Source: Leptospiraceae bacterium (GTDB lineage: Bacteria > Spirochaetota > Leptospiria > Leptospirales > Leptospiraceae). From it: DNA of 35,020 nucleotides. Both the position numbers and the translations under genes were made by a program. A model generated the notes under the pieces. It worked only from the letters and a program-made list of their open reading frames with translations. It searched no databases and was not told the origin of the DNA. Of the stretch, positions 1-7,446 are shown piece after piece (within the stretch, counting starts at the first letter, position 1; each line of letters begins with the position of its first letter). Location: the NCBI GenBank assembly GCA_947458405.1, contig CANGZW010000028.1, forward strand, positions 1 to 35,020. The letters run 5' to 3'.

Positions 1-1074
1 GCTAAATTTAAGTTGGCTCTCTTGAATATATTAGATAATAACAATGAGATAAGTACTATAACTGAAAAATTGTTTGTATTTCAAACAGTACTAGATAAAG
101 TATTGGAAGTTAAAAAAATAGATAATAAAAATGATGAAGAAATACTAGAGTTTATGAATAAAGTTTGTGATTCTATAATAGGTACTAAAAATATAGAATT
201 CGCTAAATTATTATATGGATTTTTTTATAATATTTCAGCCTCTTTTGAAAGTGAAAATAGAATTCTCACGCAAATTTATTTAAGTATAGCTATGGAAGAT
301 ATAGACCCTGATTTGAGTACTAGAGATTTTAAAAATATTTGTACTTTATTTAAAACAATAAAAGATAAAAAAACACTCTTCCCAAAAATATTTTCACTTA
401 TCAAAAAAATAAGAAACCCTGACAACTTCAAAATAATATTTCGTAAACTTAAAAAGTACAATAATAATCTTCTGGAAAAAGAAAATAATCCTGATTTGCA
501 ATACAATCTTGATATGGCAAATTGTTTTTATAGACAATTTAATTTTAGTTCAGCAGATTATTATTTTAATAGAGCGAAAGGAATCGCCCGAAGTTCCAAA
601 GAGAGTAATTCTATAGCCCTTGAACTTTCTAAAATTTTAATTAGTAATAGAGAGATCCAAAAGGAAGAATTTTTTAAAGATCTATTTTTGGAATATCTTG
701 AAGAATTGCAAAATTCTACCTATTCTGGATTAAAAATTGAATCATTTACGGGCGTAGTCACAGAACTTTTAGCTACAGAGAATTATAAATATTTGTACTA
801 CATTGAGAAATTTCTCTATGATCAAAAGGAAGAAATAGAGGTGACCAAACACTATAAATATATACTAGCATCTTATATTTCTGAAAAAAAAGATAATCTA
901 AACTTATTTTCCCTTTTTCTTCGCTCTTTTTTACTTGATCCCCTTGATAAAACTTTAGTTACTATTCAAATCAATTCATTTATCAAAATACTGGGAAATT
1001 TTGGATATTGTAAAGAAGCTATAGAGGTATTAAAACTTTCTGAATCCATTCCACTCCCTAAAACTCATACTTAA
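1..1074 (+). CDS. Hypothetical helical-repeat protein, 5' end outside window
   Basis: The reading frame is open from the first base to the TAA at 1072-1074. TTG codons at 13 and 22 are possible starts, but no ribosome-binding site can be judged, so the gene is probably cut by the window edge. At least 353 residues are visible, rich in Lys, Asn, Ile and Leu and apparently all helical. A stretch around residues 160-200 (DMANCFYRQFNFSSADYYFN) has the spacing of a tetratricopeptide helix pair, which suggests a TPR-like scaffold. No catalytic motif, signal peptide or membrane segment is visible. Its last 17 bases overlap the 3' end of the convergent outer-membrane gene. Function unknown. Confidence 0.75.
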   Translation, partial: AKFKLALLNILDNNNEISTITEKLFVFQTVLDKVLEVKKIDNKNDEEILEFMNKVCDSIIGTKNIEFAKLLYGFFYNISASFESENRILTQIYLSIAMEDIDPDLSTRDFKNICTLFKTIKDKKTLFPKIFSLIKKIRNPDNFKIIFRKLKKYNNNLLEKENNPDLQYNLDMANCFYRQFNFSSADYYFNRAKGIARSSKESNSIALELSKILISNREIQKEEFFKDLFLEYLEELQNSTYSGLKIESFTGVVTELLATENYKYLYYIEKFLYDQKEEIEVTKHYKYILASYISEKKDNLNLFSLFLRSFLLDPLDKTLVTIQINSFIKILGNFGYCKEAIEVLKLSESIPLPKTHT

Positions 1075-2332
1075 ATTGAAGGTTTCCAAAATAAATTTCT
1101 TCCCCATACTTTGTTCTCGATCCGCTGAGATTAATCACTGCATAGGAACCGATGATCTTTAACTTTATAGCCGAAACTCTATCGGTAAAGATTGTATTGA
1201 TATTTTCCCCATCACTCCACTGCTCATACATCGAATGTACTTTGTTTTCTTTTCCTAAAAAAAGGGCGGATACTTCGAGTCTCCATTCATTCAAAGGCCT
1301 AAGCGTTGATTTTATCTCCAGTAGCCTATCTTTATTTTCGCGGTTTTCAATGCGTATCATGGCTTCATTTGTATTTTTTTTCCATTCATAAGAAACACTT
1401 CCCCCACCAACGGAATAAATTTTTTCTAAGGAATAATTCACAACTTGATTACTCTCATAGACCCTTCCTCCTACACAAAGAGCACCCGCACTGAAATGAA
1501 ATAAGGCGGCATTTCCTCCTGTCATACTATCTCTTCCTGTTTTATAGATTTCTGAAAAATGCTCGATTCTGTTATAAAATTGAAGGGAAAGTTTTGAGTG
1601 GATGCCTAACTTTTCATTTGCTGAACTAAAATTATCCTGATTGATATTTGCCAAATTTCCTTTGGTATCTTTGTAAATATTCAATCGAAAATCAATTCCC
1701 TTTTCAAAATGAAATAACTTAGAATTGAAGTATCCGTAGTACATTTCTTTTTTTCCATAGAGTTGCGAATTGACAGTGAGCTCTGTTGCGGTAAACTTTA
1801 TTTTTTCATCCCTTAGATTAATAGCTAAAAAATAAATTTCTGTCTCTTTGGTATATGAGATACCCAAGATATCTTTTGGGCTTTTTAAATAGATTCCAGG
1901 TCTATTTTCTGAAATTTTTTTGGCTAAAAAACTCCCCAAACCCCAGTCTTTAAAAGTCAATCCCACAAAGGCAGATGTCTCAAGGGGTTGCGGAATCACT
2001 CCATGCACGGGGTTTTGAAAAGCGGAATATGAGTACGTATCCCGTAAAAAATAAAATCCGGAAATGGGCTTGTATCTGTGTCCAAGAGAAAAGTAAGTGT
2101 AATCCGTTTTCCATTCCAAGGAGCCGAGATGCCTTTCATTTCTGATTTCCCCTGCAATTTTTAATTTTTCCTCATACTTACCCTGTAATAAAAAATTATT
2201 TTTTCCACTATTGGATTGATTAAAATTGGATCGACTGATCCCCTCTGTACTACTGTAAATTAGCCCACTTATTTTTGATTCGGCCAATAAAAAATTAAAT
2301 TGAATGAAAAGAAAAATAATTACGTAGTACAT
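1058..2332 (-). CDS. Probable outer-membrane beta-barrel protein
   Basis: This 424-residue protein starts with a Sec-type signal peptide of about 17 residues (hydrophobic run IIFLFIQFNFLLAES). The mature part is built of alternating polar/hydrophobic strands with many aromatic residues and glycines. It ends in the strand NLQFKYEF with a C-terminal Phe, the usual recognition signal for the BAM outer-membrane assembly machinery. No known domain is recognised, so a barrel (porin or transporter-like) in the outer membrane is an inference from composition and the terminal Phe. Its ATG overlaps the stop of the upstream gene by one base (TAATG), indicating translational coupling, so the two products probably act together at the cell surface. 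Confidence 0.8.
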   Translation of the reverse strand: MYYVIIFLFIQFNFLLAESKISGLIYSSTEGISRSNFNQSNSGKNNFLLQGKYEEKLKIAGEIRNERHLGSLEWKTDYTYFSLGHRYKPISGFYFLRDTYSYSAFQNPVHGVIPQPLETSAFVGLTFKDWGLGSFLAKKISENRPGIYLKSPKDILGISYTKETEIYFLAINLRDEKIKFTATELTVNSQLYGKKEMYYGYFNSKLFHFEKGIDFRLNIYKDTKGNLANINQDNFSSANEKLGIHSKLSLQFYNRIEHFSEIYKTGRDSMTGGNAALFHFSAGALCVGGRVYESNQVVNYSLEKIYSVGGGSVSYEWKKNTNEAMIRIENRENKDRLLEIKSTLRPLNEWRLEVSALFLGKENKVHSMYEQWSDGENINTIFTDRVSAIKLKIIGSYAVINLSGSRTKYGEEIYFGNLQFKYEF

Positions 2333-3273
2333 TATTTTTTCCCCTCAAAAGATATCTTCTTTTCAATCTCTAAGGATTTTACTTTTTTTGCGATATCAGC
2401 TGGTAAGGTTTTTAAAAAAATATCAAAGTCATCCCCTTTTTTGGAGGCTCTTTCAATTAGTATTGCATTTTTTAAGTCTATCTTTTTATTTAAGAGTTCA
2501 TCGAGTGTTAACTGATATACAATTCTTTCTTTTCGAAAGGGAAAATCCACGGCAAAATTTTTTGCACCCAGTGGATGTTTGGGCTTTTTTGTTTCCTTTT
2601 CAATTTCATAAACATTCTCACTGAGTGTGTAGTACTCATTTCTATTCTCCTTTTGAAAAATCGAGAGCGTTGTTCCGGTCTCTGAATTACTATCCTCAAA
2701 CTTAAAATTCCTGGCTCCCAAAATATGATCCAAAGAAATTCCAAGGCTGATGTTTCCCGAAAAATCCTCTTTTGTTTCCCTATATACCTTTTCTAATTCA
2801 AAGCCTATCCTTAGGGTTTCTCCCGTGACTATCCCCAAGCCCCTGTGAAGATCACCATTCTCATAGTTCTGGAATACATAGACTTTTTTTTCGGGATGAA
2901 TCTGAAAGCTCAGATAACAACTGGGGTACTTAGGCTGAAAATGAGAAAAATCGAATAGTACACTGATAAATTGGAAAGAAATTCCCCCAAATAGATATTT
3001 ACTTAAATTATCATTGGATATCTCCCGAAATTCCTTATTTTGCTCCGGAGAGAGGCTGGATTTTTCCAAAATCCCGAGGGCATGAAATTGGAATGGATAC
3101 AAATTTTTACTAAATGATAGATGGGAGGATTTCTTAGTGCCACTATTCTCGTTTTTTACATAAGAAACTCCCCAATTCCAACGCGAATCTATGCTTACCG
3201 GTAAAACAATCTGTCGTTGTAGTGGATCTGAGAGTATTGGGTGGAGGCTTAAAAAGAATACTAGTATCTTCAC
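2332..3273 (-). CDS. Secreted or periplasmic protein of unknown function, paired with the barrel protein
   Basis: The product has 313 residues and starts at a GTG (3271-3273) without a clear Shine-Dalgarno sequence. The N-terminus is a short hydrophobic signal sequence (ILVFFLSLHPILS) with likely cleavage before DPLQRQ. The middle (about residues 20-200) has amphipathic strand-like segments ending in aromatic residues. The last 110 residues are charged and partly helical, ending in a Lys/Glu-rich tail. No family is recognised. It is the first gene of a two-gene operon, and its stop overlaps the start of the barrel gene. A surface or periplasmic partner of that barrel is the simplest reading, but this rests only on context. 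Confidence 0.75.
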   Translation of the reverse strand: MKILVFFLSLHPILSDPLQRQIVLPVSIDSRWNWGVSYVKNENSGTKKSSHLSFSKNLYPFQFHALGILEKSSLSPEQNKEFREISNDNLSKYLFGGISFQFISVLFDFSHFQPKYPSCYLSFQIHPEKKVYVFQNYENGDLHRGLGIVTGETLRIGFELEKVYRETKEDFSGNISLGISLDHILGARNFKFEDSNSETGTTLSIFQKENRNEYYTLSENVYEIEKETKKPKHPLGAKNFAVDFPFRKERIVYQLTLDELLNKKIDLKNAILIERASKKGDDFDIFLKTLPADIAKKVKSLEIEKKISFEGKK

Positions 3274-3486
3274 ATACTAATATGTAAAAAAAAATGAGTA
3301 ATACGTTGAAAAAAAAAAATATTTTCTAAAAATTTATCAATTCTGTCCACCCTTTAGAGTATGATGAATATAGATTAGAGAGGAAAAAAAGAACCTTAAA
3401 AAAACTTTAGTATTTTTTTTGCTTTTTTTTAATTTTTTCTTGAAAAATAAATATTATGTCGTCTAATAAAAAGAACGGAGGGCACC

Positions 3487-3708
3487 ATGGTAATAAAATC
3501 TTTGGAGTATCCAGTTTACAATCGTAAGAGTAACAGCGGATTGTCAGGAGAGAGTCGTAAGGACTCCCGTGTAGTGAGTGCAAATTATGCTAAAACGTTT
3601 GAAGAAGCTATTTGCGACTTATTCTCAGGGGAGATAGTGCAAGATGGATCAAAAGTATCTCCTACTTTGTCTGAAATGACACGGAGAAATTTAAACAAAA
3701 TCAAGTAA
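3487..3708 (+). CDS. Small basic hypothetical protein (73 aa)
   Basis: It is preceded by a strong ribosome-binding site (GGAGGG, 3477-3482) four bases before the ATG, which supports this short gene. A possible promoter lies at TTGAAA (3440-3445) with a weak TAATAA box 18 bases downstream. The protein is hydrophilic, Ser/Lys/Arg-rich at the N-terminus, without signal peptide, membrane segment or Cys. The central segment (KTFEEAICDLFSGEIV, about residues 37-52) could form an amphipathic helix. A long hairpin follows within 15 bases of the stop, consistent with a monocistronic transcript. Function not recognised. Confidence 0.7.
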   Translation: MVIKSLEYPVYNRKSNSGLSGESRKDSRVVSANYAKTFEEAICDLFSGEIVQDGSKVSPTLSEMTRRNLNKIK

Positions 3709-3722
3709 TTTCTCATTAAAAT

Positions 3723-3758
3723 AATAGACTGCGGAAATACAATTTCAGCAGTTCTATT
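3723..3758 (+). terminator. Long hairpin after the 73-aa gene, likely terminator
   Basis: AATAGACTGC (3723-3732) pairs with GCAGTTCTATT (3748-3758), with one unpaired T in the right arm. The stem continues inside with GAAAT (3734-3738) against ATTTC (3742-3746) across one G/A mismatch, closing on a three-base loop. The following CTTTAATTT is only moderately U-rich, so termination efficiency is uncertain. It separates the 73-aa gene from the next cluster. Confidence 0.55.
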
Positions 3759-3823
3759 CTTTAATTTGAAAAATAGAAGCATAAAAAGATTTTCAAGCCA
3801 CGCTTGAATACCAGTCTATCCTT

Positions 3824-5293
3824 ATGAGTAAGATCCAATTAATCCTGTTTAGTAGTTTTTTATCCTTTTTTTGGATTAACTCTATTTATGCGGATCCCCA
3901 AAATGCATCGAAGGAAAAAATAAACCCGTATCTCTCTGAAATTTTACCGGTATTTCAACTAAAAGGCATTTCTTATTTTTATAAAGATTCTACAAGTTTG
4001 GTATCCGATGGAGTTGGTTACTATTCCATTGAAGGTGAAAAGCCTATCTCCCAGGGGTCAATCTTTCCCCTCGGTAATTTTTCTCGAATCCTTCTCAATC
4101 TTTGTTTTTTCCGTTTGGAGAAAATGGGAAAGGTCAATCTCGATAGTCCAATTCATCTCTATTTTAATGCACTCCCCAAAAAAGACTCAAACTCTATCAC
4201 CATACGCAATCTCTTAGAATCGACTGCAGGTTTTACTTTTAGGACAGATGAAATTCTACTCTCTGAAAATAATTCATGGATTTTATCATTTAAGGATTCT
4301 CGGGAAGAGCTCATCCAAAAGCTTCAATCCCTGGAAAAAAATGATCGATCAAATCAAAGTGTGCTCGAAAATTTGGTTTTAATTGAAATACTAAAAGAAA
4401 TTACAAAATCTACTTATATTGATTTTGTTAAAAAAGAAATCAATATTCCCCTAAATTTAAATTTCGTCTTCGAACCCCTAAAAGCCCAAAAAAAAGGATT
4501 ACTATCCTATACTAATTTTTTTAATTCCACTTCTAAAATAAAAGATATAAAATACAATAAATTTATTTCTCCTGCGATACAGATATATGGATCAATGGAA
4601 GATGTTACAAAAGTGATATACTTTATCATGGAACCTTCCTCTGATTTTATCTCAAAAGAAAATAAAAATAAATTTTTTAATTCTATTTCGTATTACGAAG
4701 ATTCTGAGTCTATTAACTACTCTTTAGGTTTTATAAATGAAAAACCAAATAATGAATATATTTATAATATAAGAGGAGAGGGTTGTGCTGGTGTAGTACG
4801 AATCTTAAAATCCAAAAAAGCGATATTAATAATTTTGACTAATTATGAAGCTGGAGGTTCAATTATTCAAATCTCAAACTCACTTCTTAATTTTATATTG
4901 AATGATAAAAAAGAAACATTAATAAGCTCTAACAATGAAAGGTTAGTTACCTTAGTAGGAATAGCCTTGATTTCAATTTCTATAATTGTTTTTATACTCC
5001 ATGCGATTTTTATGAATGACTATTTTTCCATTGATAGTGGACTCATTCTAAATAAATCCCAAATATTTTTTAGATTTATTATTTCTATGGGATCATTTAT
5101 AATCTTGCTATGGATACGATTTTTATTATTACCTTCCTTGGATGCAATGTCGCAGTACACTCTGCGTTTTGATTCCTCATCAATTAATGGGTGGAAAACC
5201 GAGTTATATTTCGGATTCATATCTTTATTTTTTGTTTCTTTTGTGTCATCGATTTCCCATGGAATAATACTGTCAAAATTCAATGAAAAATAA
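3824..5293 (+). CDS. Beta-lactamase-family (PF00144-like) membrane protein, probable pseudoenzyme
   Basis: The 489-residue product has a signal sequence (about residues 1-23), a beta-lactamase/penicillin-binding-like domain (about 35-360) and three C-terminal membrane helices (about 374-396, 412-436, 461-485). Family landmarks are visible: FPLGNFSR where active enzymes have GSxxK, then a GKVNLDSPI segment, STAGF for HTSGL, and ILIILTN near the end of the fold. The catalytic residues are not kept. The nucleophile position reads Asn85 and the paired Lys reads Arg88; the Tyr of YxN appears as Arg175 (RSN); the HxG site reads RGE (317-319). So it is probably a binding or sensing protein rather than a hydrolase, with the domain in the periplasm. 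Its last 11 bases overlap the EF-G-like gene, indicating coupling. Confidence 0.8.
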   Translation: MSKIQLILFSSFLSFFWINSIYADPQNASKEKINPYLSEILPVFQLKGISYFYKDSTSLVSDGVGYYSIEGEKPISQGSIFPLGNFSRILLNLCFFRLEKMGKVNLDSPIHLYFNALPKKDSNSITIRNLLESTAGFTFRTDEILLSENNSWILSFKDSREELIQKLQSLEKNDRSNQSVLENLVLIEILKEITKSTYIDFVKKEINIPLNLNFVFEPLKAQKKGLLSYTNFFNSTSKIKDIKYNKFISPAIQIYGSMEDVTKVIYFIMEPSSDFISKENKNKFFNSISYYEDSESINYSLGFINEKPNNEYIYNIRGEGCAGVVRILKSKKAILIILTNYEAGGSIIQISNSLLNFILNDKKETLISSNNERLVTLVGIALISISIIVFILHAIFMNDYFSIDSGLILNKSQIFFRFIISMGSFIILLWIRFLLLPSLDAMSQYTLRFDSSSINGWKTELYFGFISLFFVSFVSSISHGIILSKFNEK

Positions 5294-7175
5294 TATTAGA
5301 AATATAGGAATCTTTGCACATATAGATGCAGGTAAGACAACCTTTACAGAGAGAATCCTATATGAATCGGGGGAATTGAGCTCCCCCGGGAGTGTGGAAG
5401 AAGGTACTACAGAGATGGATTCCCTACCGGAAGAAATCTCCAGAGGTATTTCAATCACAGCTTCCACCTCTCAAATTAAATACAAGTATAAAAAAGAAAC
5501 ATATCTTATCAATATAATCGATACACCGGGGCACTTGGATTTTCACTCCCAGGTGGATTCTGCCCTATTGGCCGTTGATGTTGGAATTTTATTGATTGAT
5601 GTAACCACAGGGATACGCTCCCAAACAGAAATGATAGCCCGTAAGTTAATAGAAAAAAAAATTCCCATCATTCTATTTCTCAATAAAATTGATAAGTCCT
5701 TAGACTTTGAAGACACTATCGAAGACCTAGATCGACTTTTTCCAACAAAAAAAGTTTATGTGTTTTATAAAGAAAATGAGGACGAGATTAAATATATCTT
5801 CAATGAAAAGACTGTTCGGGAAGATATTGAATTGTCATACATAGAGTGGAGTAGTGAGTTGACGGATAAGTATTTCACTCTCAAAGATTCAAAAAAAGTG
5901 ATACTTAATGGCCTACGGGAAGGATGTTCAAATTTAAGTCACATTCCTATTTTTGCGGGGAGTGGTCTAAAGGGAGAGGGAGTAATTGAATGCTTGGATT
6001 TTATCTCCTCTCTAGAGACCAAACAATCAATTCCATCTTATTCTGCATTGATTTTCAAAAAACAAATTCATCCAATTTTGGGAAGAATTACTTATATAAA
6101 AACGTTTTCAAAACTAAAAATCCAGGATGTACTATTTCATGGGGATATTCCCTATAAATTAACTCATTTGTATACGATTATTCCTGGCGGTGTACACGAA
6201 GAAAAACTTATCTCTGAAAACTCTATCGTTGCTTTTTTGAGCCCGAGTGGAGGGGAGACAGATCACTGGAGCATAGGGGACTATCTTTGGTTATCTACCC
6301 CCGAAGAGGGCGAATCTAGGGAAAGGGGAGAGGTTTTTAACTATGGAAAAGAATTTATTCAAATCCTCGAACCCGAAAAAGAAGAGCACAGAAAAGAATT
6401 ACTCCATTCAATTTTGGATATTGTCTGGGAAGACTCAGGTCTGGATTTTTCTTTAAAGACCGATACGGGTCAGTTTCAAATTTTTGGTATGGGAGAGCTG
6501 CATCTCGAGGTGAGTATTAAAAGGTTAGAATCTTTTTTGGGGGATAAATTCAATAAGAAAAATTTACAGGTATCACAATATGGATTATTAAATATCAATA
6601 AAACTAATTTAAAATGGGAACACCACTCCAGTGATGCAAAATATTTTAGTCATACACTAAATATTGTAGTTCAAAAAAGTGGATCCTTTGAAAATAAAAT
6701 CCTTTTTAATTGCAAACTCAGTAATAGTTTAAAAAATTCTATCGAATCAGCATTTTTTGAAATTTGTTCTCACGTTGCCAATAATAACCCAATCTTGGGA
6801 CTGTCAATAATTGTAGAATCAATTGAAAACCCTAAGATTGAAAGCGAGCATTCTAATTCTTTAACTAAGGTTGCTGTCATTGCAGGCTTAAAAAATTTCA
6901 TATCTGATAAATGGATAAAAATTGGACCGAAGACAGGTTATGAAATATTTGTACCACACTCTCAAGTTGGAACTGTTATTTCCTTATTACAAAAAAGAAA
7001 TGCTAAAGTGGAGGGAATGGAATCAAATGACCTCAATAAGACAATCCTCAAAGGAAACTCATCTTCGGAATCCTTACTGGGTTTTAGTAGTAGTCTTAGA
7101 AATATCACCAAAGGAAAAGCGGCAATATCCCTATTGACTGATTTTTCGATACATAATTACTCAGAGGTTCCATGA
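5283..7175 (+). CDS. EF-G / ribosomal-protection-type translational GTPase
   Basis: At 630 residues it is closer in length to Tet(M)-type ribosomal protection proteins (about 640) than to EF-G (about 700). The G motifs are complete: AHIDAGKTT (12-20), RGISI (54-58), DTPGH (80-84), NKID (134-137) and SGLK (227-230). The early PGSVEEGTT segment is also of the ribosomal-protection type. GELHLEVSIKRLE marks domain III, and an EF-G domain V signature (RNAKVEGME, NITKGKA) ends in YSEVP. It should bind the ribosomal A-site region and hydrolyse GTP. The conserved switch I Thr is Ser57. Whether it protects against a drug, rescues ribosomes or is a divergent second EF-G cannot be told from sequence. 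It overlaps the preceding gene by 11 bases. Confidence 0.88.
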   Translation: MKNNIRNIGIFAHIDAGKTTFTERILYESGELSSPGSVEEGTTEMDSLPEEISRGISITASTSQIKYKYKKETYLINIIDTPGHLDFHSQVDSALLAVDVGILLIDVTTGIRSQTEMIARKLIEKKIPIILFLNKIDKSLDFEDTIEDLDRLFPTKKVYVFYKENEDEIKYIFNEKTVREDIELSYIEWSSELTDKYFTLKDSKKVILNGLREGCSNLSHIPIFAGSGLKGEGVIECLDFISSLETKQSIPSYSALIFKKQIHPILGRITYIKTFSKLKIQDVLFHGDIPYKLTHLYTIIPGGVHEEKLISENSIVAFLSPSGGETDHWSIGDYLWLSTPEEGESRERGEVFNYGKEFIQILEPEKEEHRKELLHSILDIVWEDSGLDFSLKTDTGQFQIFGMGELHLEVSIKRLESFLGDKFNKKNLQVSQYGLLNINKTNLKWEHHSSDAKYFSHTLNIVVQKSGSFENKILFNCKLSNSLKNSIESAFFEICSHVANNNPILGLSIIVESIENPKIESEHSNSLTKVAVIAGLKNFISDKWIKIGPKTGYEIFVPHSQVGTVISLLQKRNAKVEGMESNDLNKTILKGNSSSESLLGFSSSLRNITKGKAAISLLTDFSIHNYSEVP

Positions 7176-7200
7176 AATACAATAAAAAGGAAATAAGAAA

Positions 7201-7446
7201 TTGATAGAAGGTGAGAGATACTTAATTATCCAAAAGACACTTTCAAAAAATGAAAGTTACTCCAGAAAAATGGAGAGATGTATTATAGAAATCTCAATAC
7301 TTACAGGTATGACATTTTCTGATATCTTGGATTTTTTACAATTTGGGGCTACCAAAGAAATTTCTGAATTGGATGAATCCTTTGACTGGAATGCTTTTAG
7401 ACGGAAAATTGTATCCCGCCTGAAAGGAAATAGGGGCTATTCTTGA
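7201..7446 (+). CDS. Small hypothetical protein (81 aa), TTG start
   Basis: The only possible start in this frame is the TTG at 7201, since an in-frame stop lies at 7183-7185. A weak AAAAGG lies about ten bases upstream. The product is soluble and appears alpha-helical, with acidic and basic patches (LSKNESYSRKMERCIIE, then WNAFRRKIVSRLKG at the C-terminus). It has no signal peptide or recognised motif. It follows the EF-G-like gene by 25 bases and is probably its last cotranscribed partner. Its 3' end overlaps the convergent SulP gene by 10 bases. Function unknown. Confidence 0.55.
   Translation: MIEGERYLIIQKTLSKNESYSRKMERCIIEISILTGMTFSDILDFLQFGATKEISELDESFDWNAFRRKIVSRLKGNRGYS

Noticed and set aside
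6922-7137. Overlapping plus-strand frame inside the EF-G-like gene and similar frames inside purL, uvrC and the SulP gene
   Set aside because: They lie within well-supported genes, have no ribosome-binding sites and no recognisable protein features.
5283-7175. Calling this gene a tetracycline-resistance determinant
   Set aside because: Similarity to Tet(M) is general to the GTPase family, and nothing in the sequence shows drug protection or recent transfer.
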